The position numbers and the translations under genes were made by a program. Shown here in pieces: positions 33,699 through 43,236 of a stretch of DNA of 56,028 nucleotides (within the stretch, counting starts at the first letter, position 1; every line of letters starts with the position of its first letter). The notes under the pieces were generated by a model. It did no database searches. It was not told the DNA's origin and was given only the letters and a program-made list of their open reading frames with translations. Origin of the DNA: Thelonectria olida (taxonomy: Eukaryota; Ascomycota; Sordariomycetes; Hypocreales; Nectriaceae); NCBI GenBank assembly GCA_020736575.1, contig JAGPYM010000100.1, positions 1 through 56,028 of the forward strand, given 5' to 3'.

Positions 33699-34565
33699 CT
33701 ATCCTTGAGACTCTCCATACGCCTTTTTGACAGCAGGTCGAGAGCTCAATCGTTGATGCCATGCCAGAAAGTTCGGGAATTTCTCCTCAATGCCGTACTT
33801 ATCCCACAAAGTGTCCTTGAAGAACGGGGCGAAGAGGGCGACCTTGTTCCAGGGGATGAAGACAAGATCTGCATACGTGCTGCGGTACTATTAGAACAAG
33901 GATTTATAGACAATCTGGTCCAGTCTCACCATTTCTTCCCAACCAGGTATTCCTGGTCTTTGAGGATGGTCTCCAACACCTCGAACACTCGGGCGGTCTG
34001 CTCAATGTATCGCTGCTTCGCGATGGGAATGTCATCAGGGCAGCGATGAAACCACACCGCTTGGCCAAAATATGGGCCCTGCACAAGCAAAAGTTATTGA
34101 CCGCTCAAGTTTCGCGAAAGAACTGTAATGCTGCTCACCTGCCCCGACATCTGGAAATGCAGATACTGCTTCAACACCCACTTGCCCCTAGCATCTTCAA
34201 CCGTCAATTTGCCATCTTTATCGTATAACTCGACAAGATACTCCACAATGGCTCCAGACTCCCATATGGTAAAGTCGTCATTGTTGGGGTCCGTGATGGC
34301 TGGCACTCGGCCATTGGGACTCAAAGCAAGGAACCAATCTTCTTTCGGGTTGTCGACGACAATCTGGACGATGTCAGTGATTGGAAACACTGAATGCGAC
34401 ATGGGAAATACCTTGTAATAGGGGACCCCGAGTTCTTCGAGAACAATAGTAACTTTGTAAGGATTCGGTCCAGCGCCTCGTTCATATTGTCAGCTGGTTG
34501 CGGGACGAGATAAGGCTTTGAGTCTTACTATGCATATAGACCGTAAGAGGTTTCAAGTCAGACAT
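33699..34565 (-). CDS. Glutathione S-transferase family protein (candidate maleylpyruvate isomerase)
   Basis: Five exons on the minus strand (34565-34529, 34476-34412, 34363-34139, 34078-33930, 33879-33699) join in frame to 218 aa; introns are GT-AG, 48-60 nt. The thioredoxin-like N-domain reads LTVYMHSAGPNPYKVTIVLE, then NGRVPAITDP with the cis-Pro and WESGAIVEYL with the Glu-Ser that bind glutathione. The C-domain includes YLHFQMSGQGPYFGQ and CTYADLVFIPWNKV. It resembles Ure2p-type fungal GSTs. Because it lies in a cluster with a gentisate dioxygenase and a fumarylpyruvate-hydrolase relic, a GSH-dependent maleylpyruvate cis-trans isomerase role is attractive, but sequence alone does not prove it. 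It is divergent from the Old Yellow Enzyme gene. A TATTTAAT element lies near 34632, about 65 bp upstream. Confidence 0.9.
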
Positions 34566-35641
34566 GGTTTCTGGCGCAAACATCGAGATCTGTTCGGAGA
34601 AAAGTCGCTAAACTAGGACCAATAGAGCGATTAAATACTGGGCGGTGAACTTCTCAGGTGAGTAATCAATCCCCGCAAGTCTGAATCGCATTTTCGTCTT
34701 GAAAGGGAGCCGAGTCGACTAATGCTCACTCATCGAACACTCAGATGGCCCATGTCACACGATTATCTCCACTTCCTGTCTCGGGAGGCGTGTTGGTGGT
34801 ACTCGGACACCGAAGTCGATCCGTCTCGGCTGATTCGACCCTGCATGGCAAGGATGGGGCGATAACAAAAGGGGTGAACATTGGAAATGATTCCTTTCTG
34901 GAGTAGATAGTGGAGCAATACATTGTACTCCTTGGCCCGGGACATCAAACGCTTGAAAGTTTTCAGTCCTCCAAGGCTAAGTCTCGGGGAGATAAGCTAA
35001 GTCCCCGGTGCAGAACTGCTAGCCTCAAGCCTCATTCAGTGGCGACTATTCCCAATGGTGATCACACTGGCCGCCGTCTTGGCATTTCCCGAGCTCCGAA
35101 GGCCAATAGGAAAGATGTTACGGCATCCCTGAGTCGGGCCGCAGACTAGCCCACACCGTTGGGGATGGCAGCGATGGACAACATGCCACGGATTGCTGGG
35201 GCTGGTGGCCAGGAGGCGGAAAGATTTTCAATGTGCGATTCGTGACCATGGGCCCAAGGCCAGATACACATGGTGGTTAGAGCTACCGTGCTTGGACGTT
35301 GTCCGTGGTCTCGGCCTCCGCCGTCGCGCAGAATGGAGTAGGAATAAGTTAGAGCGACGCGCGGGAGCCGTGACAAATGCGGTTATTGAGCTTGAGTGTA
35401 CCCTGGTCCTAGAGTATCAGGGACCTAGGCAATCGTCGAGTTGATTCTAGAACGGGTGGGTATTCGCTTTTGTAACATACGCAAGCTGACAAACACATCC
35501 GCCAGAAATGTGCCAGTCGTTTTGCAGTGTATATAACAAATCCCTGGTTCGACGTTCAAGTCTCTAGCCAAGGTATTTCATTGTGCTACACAGCTCTCCG
35601 TATCATCATTGCATAGCTCGTTATCAACAACACTTCGCACT
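34566..35641. promoter_or_regulatory. Divergent intergenic region, GST / Old Yellow Enzyme
   Basis: About 1.08 kb without a recognisable gene. It contains a CGGGGAGATAAGCTAAGTCCCCG arrangement at 34984-35006 (inverted CGGGGA / TCCCCG cores) and TATATAAC at 35530-35537, about 105 bp ahead of the OYE ATG, a good TATA-box candidate. Confidence 0.55.
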
Positions 35642-36739
35642 ATGTCGAAACTCTTTACTCCCCTTAAGGTCGGGGCTGTGACGATCAATCAGCGCATCGC
35701 CATGGCTCCAATGACCCGACTTCGAGCAAACGACTCTCACATCCCGCTGCCCTCGGTCAAAGAATACTACCAACAACGCGCCAGCGTTCCCGGCTCCCTC
35801 ATCGTCACAGAAGCCACAGTCATCAGCCCCCGGCACGGCGGTTACTCCAACGTTCCAGGGATTTACCACAAGTCTCAAATCGATGCCTGGCGAGAGGTCA
35901 CCGACGCAGTTCACGCCAAAGGGTCGCACGTCTTCCTACAGCTTTGGGCACTTGGCCGCGCGGGTAACCCTCAATTCCTGCAGCAAGGAGGGCATCCCCT
36001 GGTTTCCAGTAGCGATGTCCCTATGAAGAGCGCCTTCAGTGATGAGATGCACTATCCTACCCCATTGACCGAAGATGGCATCTGGGACGCAATTTCAGAC
36101 TTCACGGTCGCGGCTCAAAACGCCATGATGGCCGGATTTGATGGAGTAGAGATCCACGGCGCCAATGGATACCTTGTCGACCAATTCATCCAAGACGTTT
36201 CGAACAAGCGAACCGACAGCTGGGGTGGAAGCCTTGAGAATAGGTCTCGGTTTGCAGTCGAAGTCACCCGTGCAGTTGCTAACGCGATCGGGAGCGACCG
36301 CACTGCGATTCGGCTGAGTCCTTGGAGCAGATACCAAGGCATGCGTATGGTTGACCCTGTGCCGCAATTCTCGGATCTGGCACAAAGGCTAGCCAACTTG
36401 AAGTTGGCGTATCTTCATGCTTGCGAATCTGACGCCAAGGACAAAGGCGAGGACATCAAATTCCTGCTCGATGCCTACGGTTCTGCAAACTCCGTTCTGG
36501 TGGCTGGAAATTATAATACTGCTTCAGCCAAGAAAGCTGTGGACGACGAGTATGCGAACCATGATGTCGTGGTTGCTTTTGGTCGTCCATACATATCAAA
36601 CCCAGACCTGGTGTTCAAGGCAAAGCAGGGGATCTCTTTTGCGCCATTTGATCCAAAGACTATGTATGGACAGGGCGATGAGGGGTATATAGACTATCCC
36701 TTCAGCAGGGAGATTGAGAATAGCCAAGGCTCTATCTAG
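35642..36739 (+). CDS. Old Yellow Enzyme family NAD(P)H:flavin oxidoreductase
   Basis: An uninterrupted frame gives 365 aa from ATG 35642 (MSKLFTPLKVGAVTINQRIAMAPMTRLR). An in-frame ATG at 35609 would add 11 residues; the later start is preferred because it opens directly on the family's usual N-terminus. FMN-barrel landmarks are VTEATVISPRHGGYSNVPGI, FLQLWALGRAG, the substrate-binding HGANGYLVDQF (His and Asn conserved), DSWGGSLENRSRF, RLSPWSRYQGM and VAFGRPYISNPDLV. Such flavoproteins reduce activated C=C bonds (enones, quinones, nitro-olefins). Soluble, probably cytosolic. Its placement between the GST and regulator 3 suggests a role in processing or detoxifying electrophilic aromatic-derived compounds. 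Confidence 0.95.
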   Translation: MSKLFTPLKVGAVTINQRIAMAPMTRLRANDSHIPLPSVKEYYQQRASVPGSLIVTEATVISPRHGGYSNVPGIYHKSQIDAWREVTDAVHAKGSHVFLQLWALGRAGNPQFLQQGGHPLVSSSDVPMKSAFSDEMHYPTPLTEDGIWDAISDFTVAAQNAMMAGFDGVEIHGANGYLVDQFIQDVSNKRTDSWGGSLENRSRFAVEVTRAVANAIGSDRTAIRLSPWSRYQGMRMVDPVPQFSDLAQRLANLKLAYLHACESDAKDKGEDIKFLLDAYGSANSVLVAGNYNTASAKKAVDDEYANHDVVVAFGRPYISNPDLVFKAKQGISFAPFDPKTMYGQGDEGYIDYPFSREIENSQGSI

Positions 36740-37303
36740 GGCAGTTACTGTGAAGACCTGTTTATGTACTATACCTAGCTTAGGATGGAGAGGTCAGATC
36801 TTGGGAGTACTTGCTCGACGGCGGATGGATAAATATGGATGTAAATGATAATTCAGAATAGATACTAGTAGAGGCCGGATGGTCAGACAAAACACCCACC
36901 CTCAGGTCCCGCATTGGAACCAAGCACCTAATCGCAATAAGAGCGCCCTCTCCGACTAGTACTCTTCTCTTATCTTCGTCGTTTGGCAACCGACGAGCTC
37001 GAATGGGTGAGAATTGAGAAGGTGCCAGCATCAGAGGAGATGGGGCAGCCAACGAACCCGGACCGGGGTAACCGACGATCTCTGGGCCACTTATTGCGAA
37101 TCTGGGGGTAGTTAATAGGACAACTTGCGGAACGACCGGCTTTGTGGAGTACCTAGGTACTGTAGAGCTAAATCCCGAGCCGTGCTGAAGGTTAACAAGA
37201 CGGCCCCCCTAGTTGATGTAGTTGACAGTCTCGTCTCCCAACTTCAAAAATCGTTGTTTTGAGGGCAAGGCTTTTGCCAACGACTTAATAACTCACGCCT
37301 ACT
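36740..37303. other. Intergenic region upstream of regulator 3
   Basis: 564 bp with no recognised gene; presumably the OYE terminator and the regulator promoter. A CCGGGGTAACC sequence near 37062 resembles the recurring CCCCGTTA core in inverse orientation. Confidence 0.5.
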
Positions 37304-39772
37304 ATGCAAATGGACTTCCCAGGAAACACAATGAATCCGCATACGCCTTCTGGCACCATCCTGGCCCCCGACACAACCGATTCGCCCACGGGGCCGGCGC
37401 AGCTAAACGAGAATGAGAACGGTAGCCAACGGCCCAAGAAGCGCCAAAAGGTTCGAGCGGCCTGCGACCGGTGCAGAGACAAGAAGATCAAATGCGACGG
37501 CCTCCGACCAGGTATGGTCAATGTTTCTTGCGCTCTAAATCTACCTGCCTCAGTTGTTCATAACTTCGGCACAGCTCTCGGTATCCAGAATCATCACTGA
37601 CCTATCCGCCTACTAGTGTGCAATTCTTGCCAGCGACGACAAATTCCTCCCAGCGGATGCACCTGGGGAGCGCGAAGGGGTCGAGGGAGCAGCGCGTCGA
37701 GAGAGGAGCTATCACAGCTTGCACGCAGACTACGGGAACTTGAGAGTGAAAGGCCCTCGCTGGATAAGACTGCCGGAGACGGCACCCCTCTGCAGATATC
37801 TGCTGAACGAGGCCACGAGGCTGCCCACCAAAACAACGCAATGCTCGGGTTAATAGAAGAAAAGCGCAACTTTCCAAATCGGGGGCACGGTAACTCGAGC
37901 GTCAGCAGCTTCATGAGTCAGATCAAGCACATCATCGACCAGCACTCAAGTGCTTCCAACTCCAGCCCCGGAGTAAGAAGAATAGCAGAGAATGACCAAT
38001 TTGGACATCTTAATGCAGCAGCCAAGCAACACGTTCACATAGATTACGTCTTGCCCCCTCGACAAAGGGCCGATCGCCTCCTGGAGGTGTATTGGAGATT
38101 TGTTGATCCATTATATCCTTTCCTTGACAAAACGCAGTTGGACCTAATGTACCAACGCTTATGGACCGGGGAGAGTCTAGGCAGGGATGGGAAAATGTTC
38201 ATCTGCCTTCTGAATGTGATTTTCAGCTTGGCCTGCAACCTGAACCCTTTAATGAGGCCAGAGGAGAGAAGCAAAAATGCCACAGTCTTTTACCAGCGCG
38301 GTAAAGTTCTACTGGACTTTTCTGATATCCAACATCGTTCAATTCTGACAGTTCAATGCTTCCTCCTTTCTGGACAGTATCTCCAGAGCACAAATGAACC
38401 GCAACAATGTTGGATGTTTGTCGGCTTGGCAATCCGGACCGCCCAGAGCCTCGGCCTGGACCTTCCAGCAACAAGTGCTGAAGCTCATACTATAAACGAT
38501 GGGGAGACAATGCGCAAGGTTTGGCATGGCTGTATCCTCATGGACAGAACACTATCCATGACCTTTGGACGACCACAGATGATTTCACCTGAAGCCGTAG
38601 CTTCGGTGCCGAGACCGTTGGCACACAAAGAGGATGAGATCTGTGCATGCTATTTGGAACCCCATGGCCCGGATGCCGTCGGGAACGACTTGCACTTCTT
38701 TATCGAGGCTCTCAAGCTCTATGAGCTTATGAGCGAAGCATTGCTTGCTCTATACAATATTTCAAACGATAGCAGGCCCGAGAATGATGATGTATATGCG
38801 AGATACTTCGGAAGCCATGCGGGCAAGGTCGTAGGACGAATTTTCGACTTGGACAACAAACTACAGCGATGGAAACGAGATCTCCCTCTCCACCTGCAGT
38901 ATGATCTTGGCACTTCCAAATCATCAATTCACAAGCGTCAAAGCCATGTCTTGTGGCTTCGATTCCTCCACACCCGCATTCTGTTGTTGCGGCCTGTCTT
39001 GTCGCGATTCTGCTCTGGGCATGACCACATGCAAGGCAGTTTCCACGAGAGCCTGCCATGGAAAATCGCCCCTCAGCTATCAGCTAAATGTGTTCAGACG
39101 GCCTTGGCAACCATTGATTTCTTTGACTCCAGTATTGGAGATAAAGCAATTGAGAAGAGTGAAGATCTGCTCCCCGCATGGTGGTATAGTACATTCTATA
39201 TCTATAGCGCCGCCACAGTCCTCGCGGCTGCTCAACTGCACCCAACAATCACCGCGGAGGTTGGGGCGGAGAGAATCATGGATGGATGCCGGGCGGTCAT
39301 GAAATTACTGATGTTATTCCAAAGGTTTGGCAGCCACGCCACGAGATGTGCGACCGCTATCAGCGTACTCTTTGATCAAGTGCTCGTGCAACAAGAGAAC
39401 AGCCGAAAACATAGAAAGCAACCCCAACGACCCGAGAAATCCGACGGTGAGTCGGCCAAAGCACAGAATGAAGGTGCGGACCAACAAGACCCAATACACA
39501 CGGGTTCTCAGGATGCAGCACAGGCAGAACCCTCGCCCATTCATACGTATTGGCCCAGCACAGGTGTTGATTTCGTTCAGAGCCTAGATGTTGCTGAAGG
39601 GAGTTACGGCAGGCCTTGGGACCTCAATCAGATGTGCCATCCACGTGAAATAAAGAACTTGGCACCAGCGGACAGCTTATTTGAGTGCGACTTTGAGAAC
39701 TTCAAGATCCATTTAGATCTGGATGACATGTCTTGGCTCAACAGCATACCTTCAGAGCTATATGAATCTTAG
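37304..39772 (+). CDS. Zn2Cys6 transcription factor with fungal-specific regulatory domain (regulator 3)
   Basis: Two exons (37304-37511 and 37617-39772) join in frame to 787 aa. The 105-nt intron (GTATGG...CTAG) falls inside the zinc cluster, a common position. The cluster reads C54-x2-C57-x6-C64-x6-C71-x2-C74-x9-C84, with the last spacing a little long. A basic stretch RPKKRQK precedes it and a coiled-coil-like LSQLARRLRELESE follows. The regulatory domain contains LLEVYWRFVDPLYPFLDK, MFVGLAIRTAQSLGLDLP and ETMRKVWHGCILMDRTLSMTFGRP. The C-terminal tail (about residues 640-787) is rich in Q/E/S and could be an activation region. It lies in the middle of the aromatic-degradation genes, so it is the natural candidate for their inducer-responsive activator. 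Confidence 0.94.
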
Positions 39773-39994
39773 CTGTAAGAGTGGTTTGTGCAAGTTTAGT
39801 CGTCAGGGAGAATGTTAAAACCAGCCACTCACACAAAAAAGAAATTGGATGTTACATCAAGTTCAAGAGAGAAGGTTCTGGCAGTGAATTGCGCCAGGAG
39901 AGACAGGTAGGAGTGTTTAATAATTCCTCCGGTGTGTTTGAACTTGTCAACCCGTTATGACACCCTCCCCCTCCCCCTCCGGTGTTCAAGATGC

Positions 39995-41000
39995 CTAGGT
40001 CTGTCTGTAAAGTCCCAAGCTCTCAATGATGGGCCGATCGCTCACAGCAAACAAGTAAGCATTCCCCGAAGCTTGAATATTGACGTGCCTGATGCGTGTC
40101 CACGCAGGGACCGAAAACGTGTCTCCCCTAGTCCATTCTATCTTCTGCAGCTCACTATCAGTTCCTTGCTGAAGCTCAGAATATCCTTGACCCTCGAATA
40201 TGTGGTACACAAAGGAGGTTGTTTCACACGACCAGGGAGTCGTGGAGCTGGCAATAACGCATTCGGCTTGGGCGCCGAGAGTCCTGGGGAGTTGAGATCC
40301 ATCTTGATGCCGATAGTGATAAATGGAATGTGTTCCCGCTCCCGCGTCAAGCTGCCTCTGTGTCTCTGCCCAGGGAGATCTGAGTTTCGAGTAATTGGTC
40401 GGTTTGCTGGGGTATGTTTTCTCCGAATAAGTTTCGGCAAAGTTAACTCGAGCAAATTGATACAGGGGTAGGTCCAGACCATCAAGCCAGATCATAGGAT
40501 CTTTACCCTCATTGCCGTGGTCATGCCAATGCCAGGAGGGTGTAAGTATGACATCCCCGCGCTGCAAAAGAATCTTATCGCCTTCCACAGCGGTGAAGCC
40601 ACCACTCCCCTCCACGATGAATCTCAATGCAAATGCAACGTGGCGATGAGCTGGAGCTATTTCACCTGGTAGAGCAAGTTGCAAGCCGGCATAAATGGTG
40701 TCGGTGGTGTATGGAGCCTGAAGGCTAGGATTTACGAGCATAAGCAGGCGACGCTCTGCCTCTTCTGCGCTAACAATATCGCCAGCCTCCAGCAATATTG
40801 GTCGCAGTTCATTAAACTTCCACCGGGCTATCGCAGCTTGTGGATTTGGCCGTGGTGGCACCTGCTTGTCAAGTTGCGTCCTAATAAGTGATCGTACAGT
40901 TAGATCACGGCCAGAAAAGTTGGGGAGGTATTTCAGTCTTACCAGAGTGCCCCAACATTTGAGCGGGGAGTTTAGCATAATATTGATTTATAGAAGCCAT
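39995..41000 (-). pseudogene. Gentisate 1,2-dioxygenase-like bicupin with probable 1-bp frameshift in exon 1
   Basis: Exon 2 (40880-39995) is open over 295 codons and covers nearly the whole enzyme: TQLDKQVPPRPNPQAAIARW, ILLEAGDIVSAEEAERR, APYTTDTIYAGLQLALPGE. The iron-ligand region APAHRHVAFALRFIVEG follows, then LTPSWHWHDHGNEG and WLDGLDLPLYQ, and a second cupin (GYSELQQG...WTRGDTFSVPAW). A 62-nt GTAAGA...TTAG intron (40942-40881) precedes it. Exon 1 from ATG 41000 begins MASINQYYAKLPA, as expected. The remainder NVGALW, needed to join TQLDKQ, is one base out of frame, so a single base appears to be missing between about 40958 and 40964. If real, the gene is inactive or is translated from a later start; a sequencing error is the main alternative. 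The enzyme opens the gentisate ring to maleylpyruvate. Confidence 0.8.
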
Positions 41001-42025
41001 AATTCGGTGTTATTCGTTTTGTGTGTGTTGTGCCCTATCCTCGGCCATATTCTTTTGTTGCGAATACTAACGAAGAAAGAATGCACGATGAGGAGGACGA
41101 CTCTATAGACTTATAGAAGCAGGGATATGACTACCACGAATGAGCTGCTGTGATGACTCCAGGTCGAAAACGCCACTCGTCATGTCCGAACCCGGTTCGG
41201 AACTAAGACGAGTGAAACGCAAAGACTCAGGACAGTGAACATCCACCGGAAGTTACTCCCCTCTCGGAAGCGGAATGTTTGTACATAGCTGCAGCACTCT
41301 TCCGATAAGATTCCGACAGTATAAGTGGCGGAACCAACTCGGAGCGGCATAAGTTTACAAACAACCGGAAAGACCTCTTTTCCATTTTTCGGGCTTCTCA
41401 CTGAGTATTCACACGATGGCGATATGAGCTATGAGGAATGTCTATTAAAAAATTTATTGATTGTTGTAGTACCAGGGTAAAGCACTGCCCCCAATCGTGA
41501 GTCAAATGGGTGAAATCTTGATTTGAGACTTGTCACATTTCACCACCGTGGTCAATACTTTAATGGCTAGCCAAGGGCTGAGAGTAATTACAATTTAGGT
41601 AGTTTAGGCCACCTTTATTCTTGGAGCAGTTAGTACAGTAGCTGGCAAATACCGCTACAAAGGCAACTGCAATTATATCCTGGGCCGCCCTAGCTTGCCT
41701 TTGGGAGAAGAATGACTTTACTGTGAGCTGAAGCAGGGTAAGGGTGAGAATGGAGAGGGGAAACTCCAGAGAACAGTTCCTCAAGATATCTCCTACTGCA
41801 CTCACATAGACACAGGGATATAATATATATCCATTTACTAGTGTTCTATATCGTTTGCACCATATAGTATATAGAAGGGTGGTTTTTGCGATAAAGTAAC
41901 TTACGAGAGTTGAGTCGCGATATTAACCACTAGATACACGATACTATTGAGTGAACCATCACAGAACTTAAAGGGCCAATCGGTTGTATTCATTCAACTA
42001 TACAAAAACCATACGATTCTCGCGA
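41001..42025. other. Intergenic region upstream of the dioxygenase
   Basis: About 1 kb with no recognised gene. It carries the nested palindrome at 41174-41214. A short minus-strand frame at 41560-41805 has no motif I recognise. Confidence 0.5.
41174..41214. promoter_or_regulatory. Nested 41-bp palindrome, candidate operator
   Basis: Perfect inner palindrome TCCGAACCCGGTTCGGA at 41185-41201, enclosed by inverted arms CACTCGTC (41174-41181) and GACGAGTG (41207-41214). It lies 174-214 bp upstream of the dioxygenase ATG. CCG/CGG triplets in inverted arrangement are what Zn2Cys6 dimers bind, so a target of regulator 3 is a reasonable inference. Confidence 0.6.
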
Positions 42026-42029
42026 CTAC

Positions 42030-42960
42030 CGAGATGCTCAATCGTGACCTTAGCAACATCGCCGTTATTAAGATACTTCGGAGTGGATTTCATACCCCAT
42101 GGCCACTCCAGCTGTGGTGCCAGTCATTATCACGGTATGCTTTGCTAGAGTGGTCCCCTGGCTGATGAACGCGACAATAGCCTTCACTCCACAAAGAATG
42201 TTATTAGTATTGGATCTGTCTCAACTCACCACGGACGCGCGTCTTCAACTCCAGTTTATCAGCCCCACGAGCTAAGGAGACACAGGCATAGGACCTAGCC
42301 TACAGGATTCGTCAAACCCCTTGCTGAAGCACCACTGGGGCACTCCACCGGAAAATTCAGGATCCCGCTGCCACTTTCAAGCCGAAACATTGTTTGAAGT
42401 CATAAAGCGCGCAATTTAATCCCAGATACTATCCTCAACGATATACTTGCCCGTCTTCCCAATGAAAATTGACAGCTCCCCTTCGTAGTCAAGCTGATTG
42501 TCCTGAGCAAGTTTGGCAATAAGGACATCCTCTACAAACCCGGCGACGGATGCTGATGGCTTAATGAAGACGGATGGGTGTGGATGTGGTAACCTTCCAC
42601 CCTCCTTAACTACCCTGGAGTCAATTTTCTCTCGTCATGAATTAGCTGGAACCCTTTTGCGCTCTCAGGACGCTAATTAATGAACAAAAATTAGCTGGAA
42701 GTAGGAAGACGTTTCAGCCCAATACATCTAACGACCAGAACATCCCTAGGCCCAAACGGCAACAACACAGCCCAGGTGCTACCAACGACCCTCCTGAAGG
42801 TTTGTGTTATAGCTGTCAGCTGGGTCTTCATGTCTGCCATGTTGTGAAATATCGGCCTCTTGAGATTTAAATCGATTCGAGTCGATGCGAATTCCCGTAA
42901 AGTCCGTTGCCCGACTTCGACCCGCCCGGCGCGGGATGGACCAATACGCCCGGAAGCATT
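42030..42960 (-). pseudogene. Wrecked fumarylpyruvate/fumarylacetoacetate hydrolase (FAH family)
   Basis: On the minus strand, pieces appear in FAH-family order. GPRDVLVVRCIGL lies near 42715-42755 and FIKPSASVAGFVEDV near 42525-42570. LDYEGELSIFIGKTGKYIVED is near 42435-42500. KWQRDPEF and GGVPQWCFSKGFDES are near 42310-42375, and IVAFISQGTTL and TVIMTGTTAGVAMG near 42095-42180. The metal-binding and catalytic core of the family is thus recognisable but is split by stops, frame changes and lost segments. FAH-fold enzymes hydrolyse fumarylpyruvate to fumarate and pyruvate at the end of the gentisate route. The relic is divergent from the FAD monooxygenase at 43237, the usual kind of arrangement for co-regulated pathway genes. 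Confidence 0.85.
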
Positions 42961-43236
42961 TGCTTCCGAATCCTCGGCAGCCGAGTCACCTCCGACCCAT
43001 GACACTTGGAGGGTTGGTGCGCTGGTGCGCCGAACCGGATCCCTCCAACGACTGGGCTTGATCTCGGTACCTACCTAATGGTCCGAAGACTGCACCTATG
43101 GAAGCTAAGCCTTCGCCACGCACTCCTCCCGATGGAGAGAAAACACCATAAAATAGATAAACCTCGTCCTGAGTGGTACATTTGAGCAAGTCCTGACCTG
43201 TTGACAATTATCAACAACCACATCTTACACGACTCC
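42961..43236. promoter_or_regulatory. Divergent promoter, FAH relic / FAD monooxygenase
   Basis: About 280 bp. CCGAACCGG at 43030-43038 resembles the half-site of the palindrome at 41185-41201 (CCGAACCCGG). No clear TATA box was found. Confidence 0.45.

Noticed and set aside
39932..40471. 179-codon plus-strand frame opposite the dioxygenase
   Set aside because: Antisense to a well-matched bicupin gene and without any family signal.
41560..41805. 81-codon minus-strand frame resembling a short secreted or membrane protein
   Set aside because: No clear signal peptide cleavage site, no family, no splice or promoter evidence.
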